Shown piece by piece: positions 1-11,294 of a stretch of 64,000 nucleotides of DNA. The stretch spans positions 278,169,482 through 278,233,481 of the forward strand of contig CM069432.1 of assembly GCA_035610365.1 (NCBI GenBank), read 5' to 3'. The notes under the pieces are model-generated. The model was given only the letters and a program-made list of their open reading frames with translations. It searched no databases and was not told the origin of the DNA. The DNA is from Aquatica leii. Its lineage: Eukaryota; Arthropoda; Insecta; Coleoptera; Lampyridae. The position numbers were made by a program, and so were the translations under genes. Every line of letters starts with the position of its first letter. Within the stretch, counting starts at the first letter, position 1.

Positions 1-180
1 CCTTATAAATTCGTATTCATCACAAGCGATGCCCTTAAAACTTTAGGAATCAGTTCAAGATTCTCGATACCGACCGGCTCACGTAGTTGACAGCTTTAAA
101 ATGTCCACGCAGTAACCAACAAGGTCGGCAGAGGGCGTCAAAACCAGAAACTAATTTTTAAGTCGATACACAGGGTACTC

Positions 181-1074
181 CGTTGTAAAAATTTCGCACG
201 TAACATCTTTACACACAGGAGCACTGGTGAACCAATTGTCCATCGTGACGTTACACCACATAATGAATGATGTCGGGAACTTTGTTTAAGAGACTAAATG
301 GACTTCAAAATTGATTACAAATGAGAGTTTGACATCTACAACCATGTTAATCTTTATATCAAATTTGGCAGAATTATTTGGCATATATTGTACAAACTCG
401 CAACGTCCTCTGAATGCAACTAATTGTTCGTCTATGGTTAGATTTTCACTGGATGAGTAATAAGTCTTGCGTTCTTGTTGCATTATAGTTATGATTTGAC
501 GTATAGCGGCCAATCAATCGGTTTGTTGGCGGTTTTCCCAATTTCTTATATCATCAAATCGGAGTACACGCAGCAGGAAACGGAATCGCCTCTCAGACAT
601 TGTAGTGTGAATTAATTCCACCCCAATGCCTCTTGTGTTGTCCCAGAACTCTTTGAGATTCACGTTTCAATGACCAATAATAGGCCTAAAAGTGCTTTCA
701 TTTCTGTAATGTCGGCGGGTAGTGTGTCTTTGTATCTTTTGTATTTATTTTTTATGCTATCAATGTAAAGATGAAATCGCCCTTGGCGATGTCCAAAGGT
801 CCTGGTGCTCGTGAAACAATATTGTGGAATCCATCTTGTGCCATTTCTAGACTGGTAAGTAAAATTGACAAAGACATATCATCTTTAGAAAACACCTCGT
901 CTTGATCATCCTCCTCTAAACATTCTTGCACACTTTCGAAATCGTATGGAGACATTGCACACCTTGATCTACAAAATGATCCTTTCCTTCCTCAGTATCA
1001 CTTGGCAAGTCACTATCTTCGTTCTCCTCCATCAGCCATTTTTGTATTTGTTGTTCGTTGACGTTTGCTGCCAT
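181..1074 (-). pseudogene. piggyBac-type transposase (DDE_Tnp_1_7), broken
   Basis: This is a decayed piggyBac-family cut-and-paste transposase. It starts at the ATG complementary to 1072-1074 with an acidic N-terminus (MAANVNEQQIQKW), as is usual for the family. Further along the minus strand come ALLGLLLVIE, EFWDNTRGIG and RFRFLLRVLRFDD (about 745-545), then LTIDEQLVAFRGRC (about 450-400), VVDV (about 340) and NVTMDNWFTS (about 255-225). The aspartates in the last three motifs are where the family keeps its catalytic DDD residues. At least one frameshift (near 662) and an in-frame TGA (near 513) break it, and I cannot follow the C-terminus below about 180. No TTAA-flanked inverted repeats were found, so the element ends are lost or outside the window. 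Family assignment is firm; exact ends are not. Confidence 0.8.
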
Positions 1075-1080
1075 TATAAC

Positions 1081-1770
1081 CTGTAAACGAAAAAAAAAAT
1101 GCTAGTAATAAATTGTAACGGTTAAATTTTAACTTGAAATTATTTTGCGATAACAGTTAGGTGACTTTTCCACTTCGTATGAAGGCCGGATCTCGACAAT
1201 TGGGTTGGGTCTTACGCCGTCAGACTGTGCAAGTTGTCTTTTATTTCTCTATAAAACGTTTTCGGTACTTGTGCTTTTCGTTGCATCAAGTAAAGTTATG
1301 TTGACGTTTTACCAAAAAAATATAACGGAAAAGGATGGGTAAGAGAATGAGATTTTGTCATAAATGTACATTTGGCTCATAGATGCTTTTTTTTTAGTAA
1401 ATTTTGAAACCAATGTTTTAGATGTGTGAATCAAGGGACGACGCACAGATATACTTTTGATCAGCACATATTGTAAGTTAGTATTTATACGTGGTATACG
1501 TTTTATCGAAGTGCAAGCTATTTCTTGTTATTTTAGTTTCTACGGCATAGCATGTAACTAAGCTTCTATGAAATGCTCCTGTAATTAAGCTTCTATGTCA
1601 TGCTTCTGTTATTCAGCTTTATTGGCATATCCCTGTACGTAGATGGAGGAGGTCTAATTGCGGCGGAGTTCTTCCAAAGATATTTACTTTCAAATTATTT
1701 CAAATATGGAAAACGGGGAAAGAACGCTGTATTGCGTGCTGTTGGAGTCGTTCGGGTCGCTTGCAACAAT
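1081..1770. other. Gene-free stretch
   Basis: About 690 bp with no coding similarity that I can recognise. It lies between the 5' side of the piggyBac pseudogene and the Penelope-like fragment and may include the unrecognised end of either. Confidence 0.5.
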
Positions 1771-2669
1771 TTAACTGTATTCGTCGATTCTCAGAATATG
1801 ATTATAAGCGACTTTCGACTTAGACCGTGTCGTAGTAAAACACCCAGACTTAGGCTTAGTCATAGTCTCTTCTTGAGAGACAGAACAAGAAGTAGAACTT
1901 GGCCTTTGCCGTATTGTCGTTTGTGAACCCAAACAAACTGATGTTTCGCAAGACATTGCAGCTTGAATCTTCAGAGTGGTAAATGTCACTGAAAGAAAAA
2001 GTGTAAATGACGATATTTATACCAATAAAGATTAACGTGATTCACGAACCTTATCTTTCCGTTACCGCTTGACTGACTTCGTTATTACTCGGAGTAAGTG
2101 TTTGTGTCCTTTCCAAGAAGGTCGATCTTTGTCTAAGAGGATATAATACTGGTAGCCAAGATTTGCTGAGTCTTAAACCGTCTTCTCGGTTCATATTACA
2201 TGGATGTTTTTCTATTTCCACAGCTTCGCGGATTAGTCTGGGAAAGTAGAAAGGAGTTCTAGTCAACACTTCAGTTTGGTCAAAGTTCAGTGTGTGTCCT
2301 TAGTTCTACACGTGTTCTGTCACAACCGATTTAATAACTTTGCGGTGTTTGCAGTCAGCCATATGTTCATTTAGTCTAACTTCAATAAAGCGTCGCGTCT
2401 GTCTTATATAACTAGATCCACAGGAACAAGGAATTTTGTAAACTCCGTCATGTTTTAGAGCCCTTTGTTTGTCTTTAGCAGATTTAAACCATGTGTTCAG
2501 GGTATCCTTGGTCGTAAAGACAGTTTTAATATTATGTTTCTTTAGCACCCTGCTTATTTTGTCTGTCGAACCTATACAGTATGGTAAATAAGCGGTGCTA
2601 GTAGGAGGTGATAAGTCTTCTTTGACATTTGGATTTATTGCTCTTTTCCATGCGTTTTGGAACACTTTG
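1771..2669 (-). pseudogene. Penelope-like element, C-terminal part with GIY-YIG endonuclease
   Basis: This is the 3' end of a Penelope-like retroelement, a class whose reverse transcriptase carries a C-terminal GIY-YIG nuclease. Reading down the minus strand, 2665-2306 gives the linker (PYCIGSTDKISRVLKKH) and the nuclease core: GVYKIPCSCGSSYIRQTRR and then EVRLNEH. A stop-containing stretch follows, then PFYFPRLIREAVEIEKHPCN (about 2255-2190), the usual continuation. The tail reaches about 1771 and includes EETMTKPKS and KSKVAYN, which are shared with the small palindrome at 23310-23412. The nuclease tyrosine reads 'SSYIRQTRR', with arginine where glycine (YIGQTGR) is usual, so activity is doubtful. 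The reverse transcriptase is missing: similarity stops near 2669, which fits the 5' truncation common in these elements. Confidence 0.75.
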
Positions 2670-2983
2670 AACCCGTATTAATTAAAAGGTTTTATGAAAC
2701 ACTTGAGGGTTTTTTTGTGTGAGTCGATTCCTTGGTGAACAGTTAATAAAATAGCTAGTTAACATTTCCCCACCTTGTTGAAAGAGATACATTATAACAT
2801 AAAATGTTCGGTGGGGCAAAGTAGCCCCAACCGATGGGAAACTTTGTTCCACTTTTCAATAAAAAAAATACGACACTATAGAATGTCTCATAAATGGCGC
2901 TATAAGTACAGTCAATGATATCTAACATAAAGGTCCTGTATAAAAAAAAATCTTACCTTCCAATTTCAATGTATTTTTTATAG
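2670..2983. other. Gene-free stretch between two retroelements
   Basis: About 310 bp, AT-rich, with a short GC-richer patch (GGTGGGGCAAAGTAGCCCC, about 2811-2829) that can fold on itself. No coding similarity seen. Confidence 0.4.
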
Positions 2984-4240
2984 AACCCGGAGAACTACCG
3001 CTGAATTACGCTTCTAAATAGCTTGCTGAAGCTCTTCACCAGACTCTTCAGTCAACATATTGCTAATAAAGTCCAAATGAGCGAAGAACAACAAGGCTTC
3101 AGAAAAAACCGTTCTACTGTCGATGTCATCTTTATCGTTAGACAGATTGCCGAAAAGTCCATAAAGTACAATAAACCTGCTTTTCTATGCTTCATTGACC
3201 TAACGAAAGCATTTGATAGGGCACGGATTACAGATGCTATAAAAGAACTACAACGCCACAATATACATACAAATATCATAGAAACCATAGTTCAACTTAA
3301 CAGTAACAACACGACAGTAATTAAAAGTAACACAGAAACATCAGATCCCTTACAGCCTTAGTCCATTGCTATTCAACCTTTTAATGGACAATTTAATAGA
3401 AGAAGTACGTAAGGTGAATCACGGTTACAGCATGGGTGGACAAAAGGTTAAAATTGTGAGCTATGCAGATGATGCTATTCTCCTAGCTGAAACTGAGGAT
3501 GGCTTACAACGACTGACGCAAGCATTCAACACCGTAGCAAAAAAAGTAAATATACAAATTTCAATAAAAAAAACCAAAACCATGACGATAGCAAGAAAAC
3601 CGCGGAGATGCAAAATAGTGATTAATGACGAAATTATTGAACAAGTATCTGAATTTAACTATTTGGGAACCACCATTTCAGCTTATGGGAACTTAAACAG
3701 CATTGTAAGACAATAAGCTAATAAAACATCTAGAATCGCGGGTGCTTTAAGACATACCATCTGGAAAAATAATTGCATATCGACAAAAACAAAAACTAGA
3801 ATATATAAAGCGTGCGTTAGACCTGTGTTGACTTATGCTGCAGAAACAAGAGCAAAGACGGCAGTAACAAAAATAATGTATCGAACACACGAAATGAAAA
3901 TCCTAAGAACAATAACAGGTATAACATTACTGGACCACTGTAGAAGCAGCGAAATTAGAGAAGAATGCGACGCCATGGATATAGTACGTTGGGTGCGAAC
4001 GAGAAGGCGCGGTTGGAACGAACATGTATTCAGGATGGATGACAACAGGTTGGCTAAGATCGCTAGGAATAGAAAACCACTATCAAGACGTCTGCCAGGG
4101 CGCCCCCCCCCCCCCCAAACGGTGGAAGGAGTGCTGGACGTCCACATCTCAGGAAGCGGAGCAGAATGGGTAGAACAAGCCAAGGGCTTACGACAAGAAG
4201 AAGAGACTGGTTGTTAGTATTTAATCCTATATCCCTTAGC
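2984..4240 (+). pseudogene. Non-LTR (LINE) reverse transcriptase, 5'-truncated and frameshifted
   Basis: This is the 3' half of a non-LTR retrotransposon pol. It enters at NPENYR-stop-ITLLNS (2984), followed by QQGFRKNRSTVD and FIDLTKAFDRA (RT domains A-B; about 3080-3230). A 1-base frameshift near 3361 follows, then LSPLLFNLLMD and SYADDAILLAE (about 3460-3495), the YADD catalytic box. EFNYLGTTIS, IYKACVRPVLTY and EMKILRTITG (about 3650-3925) are the thumb and connection motifs. The tail RRGWNEHVFRMDDNR ... GRPP is typical of an abundant insect LINE group whose clade I cannot settle. A run of 14 C at 4103-4116 shifts the frame just after GRPP; the other frame then reads KRWKECW, the expected continuation. 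The endonuclease domain is absent. No poly(A) tail or target duplication was identified. Confidence 0.8.
4103..4116 (+). repeat. Homopolymer run of 14 C
   Basis: A poly-C tract inside the LINE pseudogene. It coincides with a change of reading frame and may be slippage in the genome or a sequencing or assembly error. Confidence 0.9.
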
Positions 4241-5357
4241 TCGAAATTCATGAACTTTAGCTTTGAATTTCACCACAGTATAGCAGCTCTAGAATTCAAG
4301 CAAACTTGGCATACGCCATTTAGGCTAGATTTAAGGATTAGCCTGGTCAACTAGTCAATGGAAACTTCGATAGAATTAGAAACGTAGCACTTTACTTCAC
4401 TTTACGTAGAAAATGAATGTTTTACATTATTTTTATAAGCAGATTTTTTTATACTTTTAGCGGAATGGTTGTGATAGTAATCTATATCAACTGCGGTAGC
4501 CCAAAATCGAGGTTCTTTCTTGACTGCTACCAGCGTCTGAAATAACCAACAACAAACATACCAGCAGCAAAGCTGTTAAAATTGCTCTGTAATCCGTCGT
4601 AATAATTTACATCCACCGATCTGTGGATTAATTTTTACAACCAACGAATTTAATTTCACAAAAATACGTCCGCCGCCATATTGGTAACAACTAAATTATT
4701 TAGATACAGGAACTGCAGTGGTGTTGAGGTTCTGGAGGCATTTTAATGAAATCGCCCAATTAGTAAATGTGTATTTGCCGTAGTTTAATTTATATATTGT
4801 ACATAACTTGCTTAGTAATCATTTTAGTTTTTTTAAAATTGTATTACATTTTTTCTACCAAAGCTACCCGGAACTAGTGACGACGTTGGTGTGTTAAAAA
4901 CTATAGTCCATACGCTGGGAAATGTCATTTATAACGGAACCAATAGTTGCAATGAATATGCACCTGAAATGCAAGGTAAAAACCAGATTCTAATAATAGA
5001 ACAATATTTTTTAAATATCTAAGGGTCAGTGGTTCTCAATAAAAGATACACTAGTTTCATTATGAAATTATGATGTTTGCATAAATTCATCAATTTTATT
5101 CTTATTGGCTGTCTAAATGTTTCTACGTTTTATATCTACCGTTTGCTATAGCGAAATTGATCAATTTATATTTAAACGTTTTTAAATTCAAGAGTTGTTA
5201 TCCATGTTCCAGAACATATATCAAAAAATATGGAACTTTCGAGAAGAATTTCCAAAATGTATATATTTGGTGCAAACAAATCAGATGTCAGTTATTTCCG
5301 TAATTCGAACACGGCAGTGTTAAGAAGATTTTTCAAGTTTAAATAAATACGTGATTA
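4241..5357. other. Gene-free, AT-rich flank of the BEL/Pao element
   Basis: No reading frame or RNA gene that I can support. It ends at the 5-bp target duplication (5358-5362) of the BEL/Pao element. Confidence 0.5.
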
Positions 5358-5362
5358 ACGCG
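5358..5362. repeat. Target-site duplication, left copy (ACGCG)
   Basis: The five bases immediately before the 5' LTR; repeated at 13620-13624 after the 3' LTR. Confidence 0.9.
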
Positions 5363-5699
5363 TGTTTGAACTACAAACATAAATTATTTAAATTTAAAAC
5401 AAAATACAAAATTGCAAATTTAATAATATAATTGTGTTGTAATACGATAGACACATTCCTAACAGTATTATAATGTGTGTTAGCAAATTCTTTCCAATGT
5501 CACAACATGTATTGTGTATTAACAAATTCCTTACAATGTCGTAACAAATAAGCAAATTTTTATATAATATAGGCTAACAATTAAATGGTTGAATGTGGAG
5601 CTAAGCATTTTTATGTGTATAAATACTTGTAAATAAAGTTAATAAATTAGCAGTCATTTTACAATTGTATTTTGATTGTCTCGACTACTACAGTGTAAA

Positions 5700-5752
5700 G
5701 TATCAGTGGACCAAGCCATAATTACCTGCATGAGGCTGTGCAGGACTGATAC
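5700..5752 (+). other. Structured unit 1 in the 5' LTR (stem, hairpin, predicted pseudoknot)
   Basis: The outer stem is GTATCAGT (5700-5707) with ACTGATAC (5745-5752). The inner hairpin stem is CCTGCA (5725-5730) with TGCAGG (5739-5744), with loop TGAGGCTG. AGCC (5714-5717), upstream of the hairpin, is complementary to GGCT in its loop (5734-5737), giving an H-type pseudoknot topology. All pairings are exact. The function is unknown; see findings. Confidence 0.75.
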
Positions 5753-5773
5753 CACTTAAATCGTATCTACTGC

Positions 5774-5830
5774 ATTACTGACTATCCAAGCCACAATTTA
5801 CCTACATGAGGCTGTGTAGGGGTCAGTAAT
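5774..5830 (+). other. Structured unit 2 in the 5' LTR (covarying partner of unit 1)
   Basis: Same layout as unit 1 with compensatory changes. The outer stem is ATTACTGAC (5774-5782) with GTCAGTAAT (5822-5830). The inner stem is CCTACA (5801-5806) with TGTAGG (5815-5820), so the G-C pair of unit 1 is replaced by A-T. AGCC (5789-5792) again faces GGCT (5810-5813) in the loop TGAGGCTG. Confidence 0.75.
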
Positions 5831-5946
5831 AATTACACATTTACTTGTTACTTTAACTCTTCATATCAGCACACTAGATCTCTCGCTGACATTGGTCCTT
5901 CGAGCAACGGAGTTCTTTGCCCACAACTAACGGTCTTAAATACACG

Positions 5947-7291
5947 ATGGTGGCCCGTAACGAGTTATTCACAACTCAAGAAGATATAGCAGGGTCCATC
6001 CAGAGGCTTATCGTCAACATGAAAAAAGATTCACCAAACAGAAAAACGGACAAGTACATTGTGAGTAAAATAACAACGATACAGCAACTATGGGAAGAGT
6101 TTGAAGTAACCCACAACATCTTGATGAAACAAGTGGACAACGAGCATCCATATTACAAGAACAATTTCTACTTACAAACGAAAAAACTAAAAGACGAAGG
6201 GGTAGCATTACTACTGAAATACGAAGAAGGGTTATCTATTCAAGATGACACAACAACCACATTACAAACACGGACAAACGGCTCACATCCGGAGCACGGA
6301 TCTTAATTAAAAAGAATGAAGATTAAACTAGATTTACTACAGAAAGACATGGTTGAAGTACACGAACAACTAAAGACAACAGTCAACAAAGCCTACTGTG
6401 AAATTACGACACAGGACATTACAAATGCATGGAGCGAAGTAAGGCGTCTATACGAAGACGTACTAGTTGATGAAGGATACGACGGTGAAGAATACCAGAA
6501 AGTAAAAACTGACGTACAACTGTTACTAATACAATTACAAGAGTTAAAAGAAGACAGAAATACACAAAAAACTCAAGAGAGTGATCATGTTGTACTGCCC
6601 AGAATAAAGATACCAATTTTTGAAGGTACATATGAGACATGGTCCACCTTCCACGACATATTTAAGAGAGTTATACACGACAACACTCGAATAAGTAACG
6701 CAGAGAAAATGCAATACTTAAAAACACATTTACGAGGAGAAGCTAGCAGACTAATACAACACTTTGAGTCAAATGAAGCAAACTACAGGTCCGCGTGGGA
6801 AATAATTACAAGCGGGTATGATAACAAAAGAATATTACTTGCAAAATACTTAGCATTATAAACTTACCTAAGTTGACAAACGAGAGTGTCAACGGTTTAA
6901 AGAAAATACATGATACAACAGTGGAGTGTTTAAGAGCTATAACAAACATGGGGACTAATACTGACAATTGGGGAAGAATTGTAGCCCATGTACTTACAAG
7001 AAAACTAGACAGAGAAACGCATCAACTTCATGAACAATCGCTAACGGTACCGCGGGAAATACAAACGTTAGAAAGTTTATAGGAACAAGATTTCAGTGTT
7101 TAGAAACACGAGAAGAATTAACAAAAACCGAAGCTAACAAAAATTATAGAACAAACTACAAATTTCAAGATCGTTACAAGATAAAAACATTCCATGCAAA
7201 TAAAGCTAATTGCATATATTGCAAAGGTCCACACCAGATATACTACTGCACAAAATTTGCCAATTTAAATCCACAAGAACGAGTAAAATAA
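5947..7291 (+). pseudogene. BEL/Pao gag (DUF1759 type) with zinc knuckle, frameshifted
   Basis: Structural (capsid-like) protein of the BEL/Pao element. I take the ATG at 5947 (MVARNELFTTQED); a leucine-rich reading frame without ATG extends upstream to the LTR. It breaks at a stop near 6306 and resumes at 6316, where a helical, acidic segment leads into LPRIKIPIFEGTYETWSTF (about 6592-6650), the hallmark entry of DUF1759. YLKTHLRGEASRLI and the LTNESVNGLKKIHD segment follow, in frames interrupted at 6861 and 7082. A CCHC-type zinc knuckle, CIYCKGPHQIYYC (7211-7249, spacing C-x2-C-x3-H-x4-C), closes gag and would bind the RNA genome. At least three breaks separate the segments. Confidence 0.85.
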
Positions 7292-10200
7292 TAAATAATA
7301 CTGATACATGCAAATCAACTACTTACTACAAAGCAACGGCTACTACAACAACTCCGAAAAAATCACAAGAAAATATAGCAACACTAATATCAACACCAAA
7401 AGAACATGGTAAAGCAGTATTAGCAACCGCTATGCTACGAATAAAAACTAGGTCAGGACAATTTGAACATCTCCGGGCTCTAACAGATTCTGGATCACAA
7501 GCATCATTTATGACAAGAGATACAGCAGACGTCATAGGAGTACCACAAGAATCAGTACACATAGAAGTGTCGGGAATTGGAAAACAAGAATCAAACATAG
7601 TTCGACGACGAATACAAGTAATAATTTATCCACGTTTCTCAAGTCAATATTCAGCAGATTGCGAGTTATTAATACTTCCAAAATTAACAAAGGTGCTTCC
7701 AGAAGAAAAAATTAAAGACTACGACGGGTATACATTTCAGAATTTGATATTGGCAGATCCTGTCTTTAACATACCTGCCCCAATAGATATCATACTAGGA
7801 GTAGATGTACTTAAGGATATAATTTTAGAAGGAGTTCAACGATTGGACAAAGGGCTTTTGGCACAACAAACAGAATTGGGATGGATATTGTCAGGAAAAA
7901 TTAACGCATTATCAACAAGAGCAAAAGTTATAAGCATGATAGTATGTGCAGAAGATCAACAACTTACAAAATTTTGGGAACTAGAGGAAGTAGAGGTAAC
8001 CAAAAACAAAGGTGATGCAAATGAAGACTGTGAAACTCATTATTAAGAATACTCATTTGAGAAACACCGATGGTACCTATACTGTTAAAATACCCTTTAA
8101 CGATGATGTTAACAAGCTCGGATAATCAAAAAAGAAGGCAATAGCAAGGTTTTTACAATTAGAAAAGAAGTTTAACGGAAACGATGGATTATATACGGAA
8201 TACAAGAATTTCATGCAGGAATACTTATCCCTGGGTCATATGAAACCAGTGATGGAAAATAAAACTAACCAAACGCAAAAAACATATTACATTCCACATC
8301 AAGCCGTAATAAAAGAAAACAGCGAAACGACAAAGTTAAGAGTCGTGTTTGATGCATCAGCTAAAACTACATCAGGTATCAGTTTGAACCAATTAATGCA
8401 TTCTGGACCAAAATTGCAACAAGATTTAAAAAGCATTTTACTAAGATGGAGAAAACACAAAATAGCATTTTCTGCAGTTATAGAGAAAATGTACCGACAA
8501 ATAAAAAATACTGACGACGATCAGAATTTTCACAGAATAATTTGGAGATTTTCGCAAGATGAGTCCATAAGAGAATATGAACTAACAACCGTTACATACG
8601 GTACCTCGTCGGCACCTTACTTAGCCGTCCGCACCCTTTTACAATTATCAGACGATGAAAAGGACAAATATCCAACAGCATCACACGTCGTAAGTAATGA
8701 TTTCTACGTAGATGATTTGATGTCAGAAACAGATACAGTAGAAGAGGCAAAACAATTAAAACAAGAAATAATCAAACTCTGTAAATCTGGAGGATTTACG
8801 TTAAGAAAATGGGCAAGCAACAATTTAGAATTAATACAAGCCTTACCAGAGGAATGGATGTGATGGAAATAGATGAAGAAGGAACCAAGAAAACTTTGGG
8901 TTTGAATTTGTCACCAACGAAGGATTGTTTTACGTTTAAGGTCTATATAAGTCAACAAAAATTACGTTTTACAAAACGATCAATTTTATCGAATATTGCT
9001 AAATTGTATGATCCATTAGGATGGCTAGCCCCAGTTACAGTGAAGGCTAAACTATTAGTCCAAAAGTTATGGATTAAAGGAATCTCTTGGGACCAAACTG
9101 TTCCCAATGAAATAGAACAAGAATGGATTAAATTTAGAGAAGAATTACCATACGTAGAAGAAATATTGGTAGACAGATGGATGGGATATACAAATAAATT
9201 ACAACAAATAGAACTACATGGATTCTGTGATGCATTAGAAAAGGCTTACGAAGCAGTAATATACAGCAAAGTTACATATACAAACGGAAATAACTACATA
9301 AAACTACTATATGCCAGGTCCAAGGTAGCACCACTGAAAACAAGATAGACAATTCCTAAATTAAAATTATGTGCTGCAGAATTACTGGCCAAAATGATAC
9401 AACAAGCCCTGAATGATTTATGTATGTCCAACATCAATGTTTTTTGTTGGTCGGACTCAACAATAGCTTTATCGTGGATAAAAGCAGGTCCGGAAAAGTG
9501 GAAAACATTCGTAGCTAACAGAGTTAGTACAATTTGTGGAATAACACCAAGTGAGAGTTGGGGACACGTAAAAACAAGTGACAATCCTGCTGACATAATA
9601 TCCAGAGGGATAGCACCATCTAAGTTAAAAGAATTTAATTTATGGTGGAAGGGACCACAGTGGTTACAATTGAATTCGTTAACTTTACCAACATTAAACA
9701 GTATCTTTACAACAACGGAAGAAGCTCGAAAACCACAAATAAAAAGCTTGACTATCGACATTGAAGAATTCACACTGGAATCAAGATTTTCATCGTTACA
9801 AAATCTTATTAGGGTAGTTGCGTATTGTATTATATTCTCAGCAAAGTGCAGAACCCGGTCAAGTAACCCAAGATATATTACAACAGAAGAACTAAACCTT
9901 AGTATGATACGAATTATAAAACTGATCCAACACAAGGAATGGAAAAAATAAATCACAAGGATTCAAAAAAAACAAGTCATTGACAAAAAAAGTCGACTAT
10001 TGCCATTACAACCATTTCTTGACTCAAATGGAATTCTTCGAGTTGGGGGAAGACTTCAACATTCCATATTACCATATAACGAAAAGCATCCTATACTTAT
10101 ACCACATAACAGTGCAATCGCAAAATTAATTGTAAGAGATGTACATTGCAAACTATTACATGGTGGGAACCAACTTACTGCAGCATATATACGACGCAAG

Positions 10201-11267
10201 TATTGGATAATAAACGTCAAACAAATCATTCGTCAGGAAATCCATAAATGTATGAAATATTTACCGTATAGAAGTTCAACGTTACAGCAAGTAATGGGGG
10301 TGCTACCAGCCCCTAGAGTAACACCATCATCACCATTCACTCACACAGGAGTATATTACGCAGGACCTATACAGATTCGAACTTCTAAAGGACGAGGAAA
10401 TCACTCGTACAAAGCATACATTGTAATTTTTGTATGTTTAGCTACAAAAGCAGTACACTTAGAAGCTGTGAGTGATATGACTACAAATGCATTTTTTGCT
10501 GCCTTTAAAAGATTTACATCAAGAAGAAGAAACAGTAGCCACATGTATAGTGACAATGGAACGACTTTGGTAGGAGCTAATAAAGCATTACAACAAGAAA
10601 TGAAAAACATATTAGAGGATGATTCCATGCAGCAAAAATTGACAACAGTTGGGGTACATTGGCATTTCATTCCTCCAGCAGCTCCGCATATCGGAGGCCT
10701 CTGGGAAGCAGCTGTGAAATCCACAAAATATATCATCTAAAACGAATTATTGGGACTACCACGCTAACATACGAAGAGTTGTCTACATTATTATGTCAAA
10801 TAGAAGCATGTCTAAACTCTAGACCAATTTGTCTGTTGACATCCGAACCGAATGACATTGCAACATTAACTCCTGGACATTTTTTGATTGGTAAGGAATT
10901 AATCACACCAAATGAGCCATCTAAAGAAGTTCAATATAACAGTTTAACAAGATGGAAACTAATACAAAGAATGAAAAATGACTTTTGAAAAATTTGGAAA
11001 AAAGAATATTTAAATACGTTACAAAAACGAACCAAGTGGATAGTAACACAAAACAATATAAGTACAGGAGATTTAGTTCTACATAAAGAAGAGAATAACC
11101 CTCCTAGCAAATGGCCTTTGGCAAGAGTAACAGAAGTGCACTCAGGAACAGATGGAAATGTTAGAGTTGTTACAATCAAGACAAAAGGGGGAGTAGTTTT
11201 AAAACGACCAATTACCAAATTAATTCAATTACCGACAGAAAAGGATAACGAACAAAAGTCAGAATGA
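7291..11267 (+). pseudogene. BEL/Pao pol: protease, RT, RNase H, integrase, DUF5641 tail; frameshifted
   Basis: Replication enzymes of the element. The protease (DUF1758) occupies about 7387-8046 with LTDSGSQASFM (about 7480-7512) as its active-site loop. RT covers about 8150-8863: VVFDASAK, the polymerase box FYVDDLM (about 8702-8722), then after a frameshift near 8863 YDPLGWLAPVTVKAK. RNase H has GFCDALEKAY (about 9221) and CWSDSTIALSW (about 9447). The integrase zinc domain keeps HCKLLHGG but its last CxxC reads C-M-K-Y. The catalytic core reads GVYYAGPI near 10351 where the family has GVDYAGP, so the first acidic residue is lost; the second (YSDNGTT, about 10548) and third (GLWEAAVKS, about 10699) are present. 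A frameshift near 10730 and a TGA near 10987 break the DUF5641 tail, which ends QKSE-stop at 11267. Confidence 0.9.
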
Positions 11268-11294
11268 AAACCTGCTAGACTTAACCAATTAACA

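Larger units (their letters stand above)
5363..5891 (+). repeat. 5' LTR of the BEL/Pao element (529 bp)
   Basis: Begins TG and ends CA. Promoter-like signals are a TATA box TATAAATA (5618-5625) and a polyadenylation signal AATAAA (5632-5637). Transcription would start near 5650, which places the two structured units at 5700-5830 in the 5' leader of the RNA. The sequence right after the LTR (TTGGTCCTTCGAGC, 5892-5905) sits where a primer-binding site belongs; I could not match it to a particular tRNA. Confidence 0.93.

Noticed and set aside
9294..9956. A 220-codon minus-strand open frame over the BEL/Pao RNase H region
   Set aside because: It is the antisense shadow of the plus-strand pol frame, which carries clear RNase H motifs; the minus-strand product has no recognisable domain.
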